64,000 bases of DNA from Chelatococcus asaccharovorans (GTDB taxonomy: Bacteria; Pseudomonadota; Alphaproteobacteria; Rhizobiales; Beijerinckiaceae): NCBI RefSeq assembly GCF_003201475.1, contig NZ_QJJK01000006.1:1-64000 (forward strand), given 5' to 3'. Position numbers and translations under genes: made by a program. Below are positions 42,731 to 51,313 of the stretch, piece by piece. The notes beneath the pieces are model-generated. The model saw only the letters and a program-made list of their open reading frames with translations. It was not told the origin of the DNA and searched no databases. Position 1 is the stretch's first letter, and each line of letters starts with the position of its first letter.

Positions 42731-43362
42731 GTCCGGGCCGCCCTGCGTTGGGCCGCTGCAACGCTGCGCGCTGCGGGGGCGAAACCTGGCGTGCCGAAGG
42801 TCTCGAACAGCGCCGCGGTGACGTCGTAGTGATGTGCAAGACCGCCGCGCTCCACACGCTCGACCGGTCCGTCGACATAGCCCAGGCCCAGCCGACAGGT
42901 GAGGTCGAGATCGGCCTGGGTGGCAAGGCCCTCGTCCACGAGCCGTAGAGCGGCATTATAGACCGGACGGATAAGTCGATCGACAATCCGCCCGGGCTGA
43001 TCAGCGCAGACCACAACCTGGTAGCCTGCAGCCTCGAAAAGAGCGCGGGCGGCAGCTACGGCGCTATCGCCCGTAGCGCGAGCACGCACGAGCTCGACCA
43101 GCCTGCTCGGCGCATCGGTGCCGTTGGCATAGCGCGTAAAGCCGAGGATGTTCTCGGCCTCCGCCGCCCACGGATCTCCAGCCAGCGCGGCCAGCATACG
43201 GTGGTCGAGTTCGACCAGAACGGCGACACTCTCAGGATGAGGAACGACTGGGCTGCCCAGTGCATGGACATCGATCGTACCTTGGCCATCGAAATGCGGG
43301 CTATCGAGCCAGTGGGCGGCGCCGTCGGCGCCCGTATGAATACGGCAGGTCATCGCTATCAT
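42727..43362 (-). CDS. 3-hydroxyacyl-CoA dehydrogenase C-terminal domain protein
   Basis: A 211-residue protein. Residues ~105-185 match the helical C-terminal domain of 3-hydroxyacyl-CoA dehydrogenases (PGRIVDRLIRPVYNAALRLV, LDLTCRLGLGYVDGPVE). The first 100 residues keep the length and some strands of a Rossmann half (ENILGFTRYANGT) but have no GxGxxG, so NAD binding is doubtful. It is encoded next to a complete dehydrogenase with ATGA overlap. It may be a partner subunit, or have kept only the acyl-CoA-binding function. Confidence 0.78.
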   Translation of the reverse strand: MIAMTCRIHTGADGAAHWLDSPHFDGQGTIDVHALGSPVVPHPESVAVLVELDHRMLAALAGDPWAAEAENILGFTRYANGTDAPSRLVELVRARATGDSAVAAARALFEAAGYQVVVCADQPGRIVDRLIRPVYNAALRLVDEGLATQADLDLTCRLGLGYVDGPVERVERGGLAHHYDVTAALFETFGTPGFAPAARSVAAAQRRAART

Positions 43363-44237
43363 GCCCCAAACATCGCTTGTCCCGAATACGCGAAGAATCC
43401 GCGGCCGGACTTTCGGCCGAGCAGCCCCGCAGCCACCATCCGCTTGAGCAAGGGCGGGGCCGCGGCGCGTGGATCGTAGGTGTTGGCATAGAAGGCATCG
43501 CAGAGCCGCACTTGCGTATCGAGCCCGACCAGATCGACCAATTCGAGCGGGCCGAGCTTGTTACCCAGCGCAGTCTTGATGGCCCGGTCAATGTCGGCGG
43601 GCGATGCAACGCCCGCCTCGACCGCCCGAATGGCGTCGTTGTTGAACGGCACCAGAAGCGCGTTGAGAATGAAGCCCGGTTTATCCTGCGTGCGGACCGG
43701 GACCTGTCCGGCCGCCGTAACCCAGTTCCAGGCGGCATCGAACACGGCAGCATCGGTTCGCAGTCCCGGGGTCATTTCCACAAGCGCCATGAGCTGCGCG
43801 GGGAGGCAGAAGTGCATTCCGACCACCCGATCCGGCCGGGCCGAGCCGGCCGCAATCTCGGTGATCGAGAGCGTCGAGGTGTTGGAAGCAAACACCGCCG
43901 TCTCGGCGCAGACAGAGTCCAGCTTGCCGAAGAGCTGCTTCTTCACCTCGAGATTCTCGAACACCGCTTCAATCACGAGTTCGCAGGCGCCCAGATCATC
44001 AAGCGATGTCGTCATGGTGAGGCCGTCGAGAGCACGGGCCTGTTGTTCTGCGGTGAGCTTGCCCAAGGAGACAGACTTGGCGAAGAATTTCTCGATCTGC
44101 CCGCGGGCGCGCTCCAGACCGGAAGCGCTTGTGTCGTAGCAGATCGTGCGATGGCCCGAGCGCGCCGAGACGATCGCAATACCTGCTCCCATGGTGCCAC
44201 CCGCACCGCACACCGCCACATTCGTCGATTGTTTCAT
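43359..44237 (-). CDS. 3-hydroxyacyl-CoA (3-hydroxybutyryl-CoA) dehydrogenase
   Basis: A 292-residue NAD-dependent dehydrogenase oxidising 3-hydroxyacyl-CoA to 3-oxoacyl-CoA. The NAD loop is VCGAGGTMGAGIA (residues ~8-20); catalytic segments include VFASNTSTLSITEIA, VVGMHFCLPAQLMALVE (the family's usual HFFNP is HFCLP here) and KPGFILNALLVPF. Start ATG 44237 (MKQSTNVAVC) overlaps the upstream acyl-CoA dehydrogenase stop. Its place between acyl-CoA dehydrogenase and CoA-transferase fits a beta-oxidation-like sequence. Confidence 0.9.
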   Translation of the reverse strand: MKQSTNVAVCGAGGTMGAGIAIVSARSGHRTICYDTSASGLERARGQIEKFFAKSVSLGKLTAEQQARALDGLTMTTSLDDLGACELVIEAVFENLEVKKQLFGKLDSVCAETAVFASNTSTLSITEIAAGSARPDRVVGMHFCLPAQLMALVEMTPGLRTDAAVFDAAWNWVTAAGQVPVRTQDKPGFILNALLVPFNNDAIRAVEAGVASPADIDRAIKTALGNKLGPLELVDLVGLDTQVRLCDAFYANTYDPRAAAPPLLKRMVAAGLLGRKSGRGFFAYSGQAMFGA

Positions 44238-45400
44238 TTGCGCACGAAGCTCTTTCCGATGAACTGGCGGTGGACCTGGTTGGTGCCTTCCCATATCTGG
44301 GTGATCTTGGCGTCGCGCATCAGCCGCTCGACCCGCAGGTCTTGGCAGTAGCCGCTGCCGCCGTGCAGTTGCACGGCCTCGGTGGTCATCCGCATCGCGA
44401 GATCCGACGCCCGCATTTTAGCGATCGACGCCTCGACGCCAAAATCGCGTTCGCCATCGTCTATCTGGGCGCACACATGATCCAGCCAAGCCTCGGTCAA
44501 TGCCAATTCTGAAGCTAGGTCGGCCAGGAGAAACTGGATGCCTTGGAACTCGACGATGCGATGTCCCGACTGCCGCCGCAGGTTTATGTACTCGACGGTG
44601 TCGGCGAAGGCAGCGCGAGCAATGCCGATAGCGTGAGCAGCGATGCTGGGCCGTGACCTGTTGAGTGACGCAAGCAGGATCTTCAGGCCATCTCCGGGCG
44701 CGCCGACGAGGTTTGCCCGTGGGACCCGCACGCCCGAGAATGAGAGCGCGGCAGTGGACGAGGCGCGATGACCCATCTTCTTTTCGATCGCGTTGACCGA
44801 GAAGCCCGGTGTCCCCTTCTTGAGCACCAGCACCGAGATCGCCCTCTTCGGATCGGCGATATCCGACCATTTGCCGAACAGCAGGATGAGGTCCGCAACA
44901 TCCCCGCTGGTGATGAAGAGCTTGGACCCGTCGATGACGATGCTGTCGCCGTCGGGAGTGAAGCGCGTCTGCATGCCGATGGCATCGGAGCCGGCCTCCG
45001 CCTCGGTGATCGCGAGTGCCGCGAGGCCGCCCTCGAACATTCGCGGGAGGAAACGGGCCTTCTGCTCCTCGGTGCCGAACTCGATCAGCGGACCGATCGC
45101 ATGCATGTTGGTTGCGTAGATGATGCCCGTCGAGGCACAGGCCGCCGAGATCGTCTTGACGATTTCGGCGTAGAGCCTGAATGGCGCACCAATGCCGCCA
45201 TGCGCCTCGGGAATGAAGATGGCGTTCAGCCCCAGGCCGTTGAGCGCCTCGACGCTCGACGTGGGAAATTCGCCGTTCGCGTCGAAGCGCGCAGCATGAG
45301 GGGCGATACTCTCCGCCACGACACGCTGCACCTGTTCGAGGATCAGGGCCTCCTCCCCGCTCCAACGGCGGCGGCGATCGAGGGCTTCAAATATCTTCAT
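44234..45400 (-). CDS. acyl-CoA dehydrogenase
   Basis: A 388-residue FAD enzyme. Marks are LAITEAEAGSDAIGMQT (flavin loop), KKMGHRASSTAALSFSGV, VQLHGGSGYCQDLRVERLMR and IWEGTNQVH with the Glu of the C-terminal box. Start ATG 45400 (MKIFEALDRRRRW) shares its A with the SDR stop; longer open frame upstream is not conserved. With the ligase, two crotonase-fold enzymes and SDR it resembles the AliB step of cyclohexanecarboxyl-CoA degradation, but a linear substrate is equally possible. Confidence 0.9.
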   Translation of the reverse strand: MKIFEALDRRRRWSGEEALILEQVQRVVAESIAPHAARFDANGEFPTSSVEALNGLGLNAIFIPEAHGGIGAPFRLYAEIVKTISAACASTGIIYATNMHAIGPLIEFGTEEQKARFLPRMFEGGLAALAITEAEAGSDAIGMQTRFTPDGDSIVIDGSKLFITSGDVADLILLFGKWSDIADPKRAISVLVLKKGTPGFSVNAIEKKMGHRASSTAALSFSGVRVPRANLVGAPGDGLKILLASLNRSRPSIAAHAIGIARAAFADTVEYINLRRQSGHRIVEFQGIQFLLADLASELALTEAWLDHVCAQIDDGERDFGVEASIAKMRASDLAMRMTTEAVQLHGGSGYCQDLRVERLMRDAKITQIWEGTNQVHRQFIGKSFVRK

Positions 45401-46107
45401 CAGTGATTCATCCCCTGCCCGCCATCGACGTAAAGCGTGGCGCCCGTGAAGAAGGCGACATCGGCGTCGAACACGGCGCCAACCAGCCGACCCACCTCCT
45501 CTGCCTGTCCGACGCGGCCGACGGGAATGCGCCTGGCCAGCCATGCGCGCGTGCGCTCGCTGGCCAGGAAGTCGCGATTGAGGTCGGTCTCGATGTAGCC
45601 GGGCGCGACATTGAGCAGTCGAATGCCGTCGTGGGCCCATTCGACCGCGAGGCAGCGCGTCATGGCGCCGACGGCCGCCTTGGCGGCGGAGTAGGCAACG
45701 TTCTCGCCTGTGCCCAGCTTGTCGAAGAACGAACCGATATTGACGATCAGTCCGCCGCCGGCACGCAGGAGATGTGGGTGGACGAGGCGCGACGCGAGCA
45801 GAACCGACCCTGCGTTCAGCTCCATGAGAGACTGGAAGTCGCCCAGCGACAGGGTTGTGCTGGGCTGCGACTGATGGCGGCCGGCATTGTTGACGAGACC
45901 GACAATTGGCGCTTCCGCTGCCAGTTCAGCGAAGTGCGCGGCAAGTGCCGCCTCATCGAGAACGTCGCAGGTCAGGTCACGTCCAGCGCTGGCGCCGCCG
46001 GAACGCGAGATCGAGGCGACACGCGCTCCGCGACCTTCGAGGTCCCTGGCGATGGCGGCGCCGATGCCGCGGTTGCCGCCGGTAACAACGATCCATCCTT
46101 CACGCAT
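45400..46107 (-). CDS. SDR family oxidoreductase
   Basis: A 235-residue short-chain dehydrogenase. Cofactor loop TGGNRGIGAAIA, LVNNAGRH, catalytic Ser in VNIGSFFD and YSAAK (Tyr/Lys), with the C-terminal GATLYVDGGQGM cap. It would oxidise a hydroxyacyl-CoA, as BadH does for 2-hydroxycyclohexanecarboxyl-CoA. Start ATG 46107 overlaps the enoyl-CoA hydratase stop by 8 bases; an upstream extension is not conserved. Confidence 0.9.
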   Translation of the reverse strand: MREGWIVVTGGNRGIGAAIARDLEGRGARVASISRSGGASAGRDLTCDVLDEAALAAHFAELAAEAPIVGLVNNAGRHQSQPSTTLSLGDFQSLMELNAGSVLLASRLVHPHLLRAGGGLIVNIGSFFDKLGTGENVAYSAAKAAVGAMTRCLAVEWAHDGIRLLNVAPGYIETDLNRDFLASERTRAWLARRIPVGRVGQAEEVGRLVGAVFDADVAFFTGATLYVDGGQGMNH

Positions 46108-46867
46108 CGCCAAACACCGCTTTCCGCTTTTCGGCAAAGGCCGCCAGCCCTTCCTCGGCGTCCGCGGTGCGGTACGCGAGGGTCGACAGTTCTGCCTCGG
46201 TCCGCAGACCATCGCCCAGCGACACCTGCGCGGCGCGCTGCACGGCCGCACGGGCAAAGCCCAGAACGGGGAGGCTGTAGTCGATGAACCCCGCCGCGAA
46301 TGCGAGGCCTTCCTCGAGCGCATCGCCTTCGACGACGCGCGTCGCGAGCCCGATACGCTCGGCCTCGGCGCAATCGATCGTCCGCCCGGTCATGATGAGA
46401 TCGAGGGCACGCGCCTCACCCACCAGGCGCGGCAGGCGCTGTGTACCGCCATAGCCGGGGATAAGCCCCAGCTTTATCTCGGGTAGCCCGAGTTTTGCGT
46501 TGGGCCGCAACAACCGAAAGGTGCAGGCGAGCGCCAGTTCGAGGCCGCCGCCAAAGGCGTAGCCATTGATCGAGGCGATCGACGGCACAGGAAGGCTGGC
46601 CAGTTTGTCGAAGACGTCCTGGCCCAGTTCGGCCCCGCGCTTCTGATCGATCAGTGAGCGATTGCGCAGCTCGCCAATTTCTGCGCCCGCACAGAAGGCC
46701 TTCGGCCCTGAACCGACGACGATCAGCGCGCGGGCGGCGGATCCGGCCACTTCGTCGAGCAGCGGCCCCATCGCCCGAAGCGCAGCGAAGTTCAGCGCAT
46801 TGAGGGTCTGCGGACCATCGAGGGTGAGGATCGCCACGCGATCACGGTAGTCGAGCTGCAGCTTCAT
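46100..46867 (-). CDS. enoyl-CoA hydratase/isomerase family protein
   Basis: A 255-residue crotonase-fold protein. The oxyanion segments are KAFCAGAEIGEL and INGYAFGGGLELALAC; the catalytic Glu lies in LPEIKLGLIPGYGGTQRL. Both catalytic acids of true hydratases appear to be kept, so water addition to an enoyl-CoA (the BadK-like step if the substrate is cyclic) is likely. It overlaps the ligase stop by 4 bases. Confidence 0.9.
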   Translation of the reverse strand: MKLQLDYRDRVAILTLDGPQTLNALNFAALRAMGPLLDEVAGSAARALIVVGSGPKAFCAGAEIGELRNRSLIDQKRGAELGQDVFDKLASLPVPSIASINGYAFGGGLELALACTFRLLRPNAKLGLPEIKLGLIPGYGGTQRLPRLVGEARALDLIMTGRTIDCAEAERIGLATRVVEGDALEEGLAFAAGFIDYSLPVLGFARAAVQRAAQVSLGDGLRTEAELSTLAYRTADAEEGLAAFAEKRKAVFGDA

Positions 46868-48480
46868 GAACTGGCGCCTTCCGATTGGCGGACGGGTTCT
46901 GGCGCCAGCTCACCGCGCCGGATGCGGTCGACCAGTTCCCGCTTCAGCACCTTGCCGCTCGCCGTGAGGGGGAAGGATTCGACGCGGAGCAGAAACTCGG
47001 GCAGGTCGGCCTTCGAGAGTCCCTCGGCGAGCAGGCGCGGCACGATGTCCGTGAGTGCAGCGCTCCCCGAAAACACCAGGCACACGCGTTCGCCAAGCCG
47101 TGCATCTGCGACGGGTACAACCGCCGCTTTCTCGATGAGCTGATGGCGCAGCGCGAGCGCTTCGATCTGCGCAGGGTAGATATTGTGGCCGCCGCGGATG
47201 ATAATGTCTTTCAGCCGCCCTTCGATCCGCAAATTTCCCTGAGCGTCGAGGCGGCCGACATCGCCGGACAGGAACCAACCGTCGGCGTTGAAGCTGTGCG
47301 CGGTGGCCTCCTGGTTGCTCAGATAACCCAGCATCAGCGCGGCACCGCGCCCGCCGATCTGACCGGCCACACCTTGCGGCACCTCCGCATTGGCGTTCTC
47401 CGTATCGAAGATCCGCACTTCATAGGCGCGGCCGCCGCGACCGCAGGTAGAGGTCGCAATGTCGGCCGCATCATCTGGAGCGGTATACTGGTGTGATGAG
47501 TTTTCCGTCATGCCGTAGACGTTCTGCGGCTTGATCCCCCGAGCGGCGAATGCCTCGGCAACGACAGGCGGGATCGACGAGCCTGCCATGTAAAAGATGC
47601 GAATGCTCGCCAGCATGTCCCGGCCCTGCGCTGCCTGCGCCGCGAGCAGATCAATGGCGTGCGTGGGAACGCCCATCACATAGTTCGGACGGTTGTCCGC
47701 GATCCACTCCAGGACCGACAGCGGCGCTTTCGGTGTCCCCGTGACCAGATAGCAGCCGGTCAGCAGCCACTGCGCGACGGCGACCCAGGCGATGTGATGG
47801 GAGAGGGGCGAAAGCGTCAGCAGCCGGGTCGAGCTGTCATGCCCCCAGTCTCGAACGAGATCACGCGCATTTGCGAGGAGCGTGTTGTCGGAGTGCATCA
47901 CGCATTTGGGCGTGCCTGTGGTGCCGGAAGTGAAGGCGAGATAGACAATTTTGTCGGGGTCATCGACAGGCGGGGCCTCTCCCGCACCGCGTTTCGGCAG
48001 GTCCGCGACATCGTAGCGCGCGACCAGGCTCTGGACCCCATCCAGCAGCGGCTCGAGCGCGGTCGTCCGCCGGTCGATCCCCCAACCGCGCTCGGTCACG
48101 AACGCAGCCGCACCGAGACGCTCCAGCAATGCGACAATCTCGGCACTGGTGTAGGACCGATGCAGCGAGGGGTTACAGGCGAAGCCCCCCCGCGAACAGG
48201 CGAGAAGAACGGCGATCGACTCGATACGGCTCGATATCCAGAGCGAAACGATATCGCCACCCTCCAGGCCGCGGAGGCGCAGATCGTGCGCAACAGCGTC
48301 GACCTCGTCCCGAAGCTGCGCCCAGGTGACCTCGCGCAGGTGATCGCGGACCGCTGGCAGCGTTGGCGTCGCTTCCGCATGCAGGGCAAGCAGGCCGTAA
48401 AGCGTGTCGTCGCGCCAAGTTCCCTCTTCGTAGTAGCGCCGGGCAGCTCTGGGGTGATGCAGGGTGAGGAAGGGGCGCAC
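46864..48480 (-). CDS. AMP-dependent acid-CoA ligase
   Basis: A 538-residue ANL-superfamily ligase that activates a carboxylic acid to acyl-CoA through an acyl-AMP. Motifs: AFTSGTTGTPKCVMHS (P-loop), NVYGMTENSSHQ, GDVGRLDAQGNLRIEGRLKD and a C-terminal catalytic Lys in SGKVLKREL. The family includes AliA-type cyclohexanecarboxylate ligases. Likely the entry step into the CoA pathway of this operon. It ends 4 bases into the hydratase gene and begins 2 bases after the BadI-like gene. Confidence 0.92.
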   Translation of the reverse strand: MRPFLTLHHPRAARRYYEEGTWRDDTLYGLLALHAEATPTLPAVRDHLREVTWAQLRDEVDAVAHDLRLRGLEGGDIVSLWISSRIESIAVLLACSRGGFACNPSLHRSYTSAEIVALLERLGAAAFVTERGWGIDRRTTALEPLLDGVQSLVARYDVADLPKRGAGEAPPVDDPDKIVYLAFTSGTTGTPKCVMHSDNTLLANARDLVRDWGHDSSTRLLTLSPLSHHIAWVAVAQWLLTGCYLVTGTPKAPLSVLEWIADNRPNYVMGVPTHAIDLLAAQAAQGRDMLASIRIFYMAGSSIPPVVAEAFAARGIKPQNVYGMTENSSHQYTAPDDAADIATSTCGRGGRAYEVRIFDTENANAEVPQGVAGQIGGRGAALMLGYLSNQEATAHSFNADGWFLSGDVGRLDAQGNLRIEGRLKDIIIRGGHNIYPAQIEALALRHQLIEKAAVVPVADARLGERVCLVFSGSAALTDIVPRLLAEGLSKADLPEFLLRVESFPLTASGKVLKRELVDRIRRGELAPEPVRQSEGASS

Positions 48481-48482
48481 AG

Positions 48483-49274
48483 CTATTTCCCGAAGCGGCT
48501 CACATCGGGATCGCGTCGCGCCTTGAAGGCGTCCGCAAGCTCCGCGCTCTCTTCGGTTTCCAGATAGCCCCGCAGAAGCAGATCGTGCGCCATTCGCGCG
48601 AGACCCGCGACGCCGCCGTGGCGGCTGCCGAAGGCCGCTTTGATTGAGGCCAGCGCGAAGGAACCGCGTTGAGCGATCTCGAGCGCCAGTGCGCGAGTCC
48701 GCTGTCGCAGCTCGTCATCAGGCACCACCATATTGATCATGCCCAGTTCCATCGCTTCGCGCGCGGTGATCTTGGGGTTCCGAAACCAGATCTCCTTGGC
48801 CTTCTTCTTCCCCACGAGATCTTCGAGGTACCAGGTTCCGAAGCCAGCATCGAAGGAGCCCATCATCGGGCCGACCTGTCGAAAGATGGCGCTTTCCTTG
48901 GCCACGGTCATGTCGCACATGACCTGGAGGACGTTGCCACCGCCCACTGCATAGCCGTTGACACTGGCGATCACCGGCTTCTGCAGCCGGTCTATCGCCT
49001 CGTAGACATCGAGGATGGGAAGCACGCCGGCATAGAGATTGGTCTCTTCCATGCCGTCCTTGCGACCGCCGATGCAAAAGAACGTGTCGCCCGCCCCGGT
49101 CAGCACAACCACCCGGGTCCGCGTCTCTCGGCGGATCTGCTCAATGCAGTCGCGCAGCTCGAAACAGGTCTGCACAGTGAACATGTTGCCGTCGTCCGGC
49201 CGGTTCAGGGTGATGGTCCCGATGGGGCCATCTTCCTCGTAAACGATGGACTCGAATGCCATTGCAGATCTCAT
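48483..49274 (-). CDS. crotonase-fold ring-opening hydrolase candidate (BadI/MenB-like)
   Basis: A 263-residue crotonase-fold protein (or 259 from ATG 49262). Beyond general crotonase marks (VNGYAVGGGNVLQVMCDM) it has VGPMMGSFDAGFGTWYLEDL and GKKKAKEIWF, the pattern of MenB and BadI. BadI hydrolyses 2-ketocyclohexanecarboxyl-CoA to pimeloyl-CoA; MenB makes the reverse kind of C-C bond. In a degradative operon with ligase, dehydrogenases and hydratase the BadI-like role is favoured, so an alicyclic beta-keto acyl-CoA is inferred as substrate. Confidence 0.82.
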   Translation of the reverse strand: MRSAMAFESIVYEEDGPIGTITLNRPDDGNMFTVQTCFELRDCIEQIRRETRTRVVVLTGAGDTFFCIGGRKDGMEETNLYAGVLPILDVYEAIDRLQKPVIASVNGYAVGGGNVLQVMCDMTVAKESAIFRQVGPMMGSFDAGFGTWYLEDLVGKKKAKEIWFRNPKITAREAMELGMINMVVPDDELRQRTRALALEIAQRGSFALASIKAAFGSRHGGVAGLARMAHDLLLRGYLETEESAELADAFKARRDPDVSRFGK

Positions 49275-50515
49275 CCGGTTGGCGGTTTGGAGAACAGCGC
49301 ATCAAGGGCGCTCTGATCGTAGTTGAGCCAGTCGCCGAGTACCTCGCGCGAATGTGCGCCGAGCGCCGGTGGTGCAAAGCGCGGGGCGGCCGGCTCCCCA
49401 TCGAAGTGAATGCCAAGTCCCACCTGCGGGATAACGCGCTCCTCCTCGGCGATCGCGAAGAAAAGGCCGCGCTCGCGCAGCGGCAGGTCGGCACTGACAT
49501 CGGCAACAGTGTTGATCGGGCCAGCGGGAACGCGGGCAGTTCTGAACGCGGCAAGCCAGTGTGCCTGCGGCCTGTGCCTGATTACCTCGGCTATCTGCTC
49601 AACCAGCCACTCACGGTGGGCGCGACGATCGGCGTTGGTCTGGAATCTCGTATCGACAACCAGATCTGTACGGTTGATGGCCTCGCAGAAGCGGCGCCAG
49701 ATCGAGTTGTTGCCGAGCCCGAGCGTGATCGGCCGGTCGGCGGTCTCGAATGTCCGGTAGATGGCGATAACGCTGTCGGTGCCGCCAGAGCGCGTCGGCA
49801 TTTCGCCCGACCCCAGATAGGGCACCACCCGACAGGTCAGGAACCGGGTCATGCTTTCGAGGAGCGAGATGTCGATGAGGCTGCCGGCGCCCGATTTGTG
49901 GCGCGCCAGAAGTGCAGCAAGGGCGGCGAGAGCGGCGTCCTGGCCAGCCAGCATGTCGGCGGCAGGGACACCGACCTTCTGCGGTGCGCCGTCCTTTGCG
50001 CCGGTCAGATCCATGACGCCCGAATGGCCCTCGGCGATGAGGTCGTAGCAGGCGTGGTCGGCGCGCTCGCCGTCGAGCCCGAAGCCCGTGATCGAGGCGT
50101 ACACCAGACGCGGATTGCGCGCGGACGCGGCTCCGTAGTCGATGCCGAGTCTGGCCGCCACCGCCGCCGGGCGATTGATGATCAGCACATCGGCGACGTC
50201 GATGAGGTCATGGAGCGCCTGCAGTCCCGCCTCTGACGCGAGGTCGAGCGCCACGCCACGCTTGTTGCGATTTACCGACAGGAACCACAGCGATTCCCCT
50301 TCGAGGAACGGCGGCCCCCAGGCGCGCGCATCATCGCCCCCGTCAATCGATTCCACTTTGACGACATCGGCACCGAAGTCGCCGAGCAGCATGGCCGCAT
50401 AGGGGCCCGCGATCGACGTGGTGAGGTCCAGCACGCGGACGCCAGCGAGGAGCGCCAGTGGCTTCCCCTTCGGGGGCGGAAGCTCGACTGGCAGTGGTGA
50501 GAGGGCTGCGTGCAT
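49271..50515 (-). CDS. CaiB/BaiF family CoA-transferase
   Basis: A 414-residue type III CoA-transferase. Marks: LAGVRVLDLTTSIAGPYAAM, GDFGADVVKVESIDGGDDAR, NRNKRGVALDL and CYDLIAEGHSGVMDLTG with the acyl-enzyme Asp. It gives a second way to load CoA on the substrate besides the ligase, perhaps recycling CoA from an end product. It overlaps the BadI-like gene start (ATGA) and begins 6 bases after the SDR gene. Confidence 0.9.
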   Translation of the reverse strand: MHAALSPLPVELPPPKGKPLALLAGVRVLDLTTSIAGPYAAMLLGDFGADVVKVESIDGGDDARAWGPPFLEGESLWFLSVNRNKRGVALDLASEAGLQALHDLIDVADVLIINRPAAVAARLGIDYGAASARNPRLVYASITGFGLDGERADHACYDLIAEGHSGVMDLTGAKDGAPQKVGVPAADMLAGQDAALAALAALLARHKSGAGSLIDISLLESMTRFLTCRVVPYLGSGEMPTRSGGTDSVIAIYRTFETADRPITLGLGNNSIWRRFCEAINRTDLVVDTRFQTNADRRAHREWLVEQIAEVIRHRPQAHWLAAFRTARVPAGPINTVADVSADLPLRERGLFFAIAEEERVIPQVGLGIHFDGEPAAPRFAPPALGAHSREVLGDWLNYDQSALDALFSKPPTG

Positions 50516-50521
50516 GTGAAG

Positions 50522-51313
50522 CTAGAGGCCCTTTGTCGCGCCGCCGTCGAGATCGACGATCGCGCCGTGGAGGTACGAGCCGGCATCCGACGCCATGAAG
50601 GCAACCAGCCCTCCCAGCTCTTCGGGATGACCGAAGCGCGAGATGCGATAACCGGCGAGCAGGCCGCTCTCGACAGCCTCGCGGGTCCGACCATCCGCGT
50701 TCATCGCGGCGACGATGCGGTGCTCAAGCCGGTCGGTGAGGAAATAGCCGGGATTGATGGCGTTCACCCGCACCCCGTCGGTGCGTCCACGATCGGCCAG
50801 CGCCTTCGTGAAGTTGAGCAGCGCCGAGTTCACCGAGCCGCCGATGGCGAAGTCGGCGGACGGCGTGCGCGACCCGGCACCGACGATGTTGACGATGGCA
50901 CCACGTGAGGCGGCAAGCGACGGCCACAAGGCGCGGCACATGCGCATTGTCCCGAAGAACTTGAGCTCGAAGCCGTCGGCCCAGTCCTTGTCGGTCAGCG
51001 AGAAGAAATCACCGCGCTTGGTGGCGCCCGCGCAATTGACCAGGACGTCCACGGCGCGCCCGGCACTGGACGCCACAACTGTGTCTGCAGACGCGCGATC
51101 CATCAGATCTACCGCGAGACTATCGGCGCGAGTCGAACCCGCCGCCGTGCATTCTGCGGCCACGCCCGCCAATGCCTCGGCATTCCTTGCGACGAGGGTG
51201 ATGTCCATGCCCTCGCGCGCCAGCGCTAGGGCGATGGCGCGGCCAAGACCACCGCTGCCCCCGGTGACAATCGCGCGCTTGCCGCGCAGGTTGAGATCCA
51301 TCGCTGGCTCCAC
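50522..51313 (-). CDS. SDR family protein lacking the YxxxK pair
   Basis: A 263-residue SDR-fold protein (259 if ATG 51301 is used). The cofactor loop TGGSGGLGRAIA, VNCAGATKRGDF and the Ser-containing NIVGAGSR are present. Where YxxxK is expected the sequence is AIGGSVNSALLNFTKALA: no Tyr, and Ser in place of Lys, with the downstream helix intact. The C-terminal cap (HGAIVDLDGGATKGL) is normal. It may bind NAD(P) without classic dehydrogenase chemistry or use another acid. Confidence 0.83.
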   Translation of the reverse strand: MEPAMDLNLRGKRAIVTGGSGGLGRAIALALAREGMDITLVARNAEALAGVAAECTAAGSTRADSLAVDLMDRASADTVVASSAGRAVDVLVNCAGATKRGDFFSLTDKDWADGFELKFFGTMRMCRALWPSLAASRGAIVNIVGAGSRTPSADFAIGGSVNSALLNFTKALADRGRTDGVRVNAINPGYFLTDRLEHRIVAAMNADGRTREAVESGLLAGYRISRFGHPEELGGLVAFMASDAGSYLHGAIVDLDGGATKGL

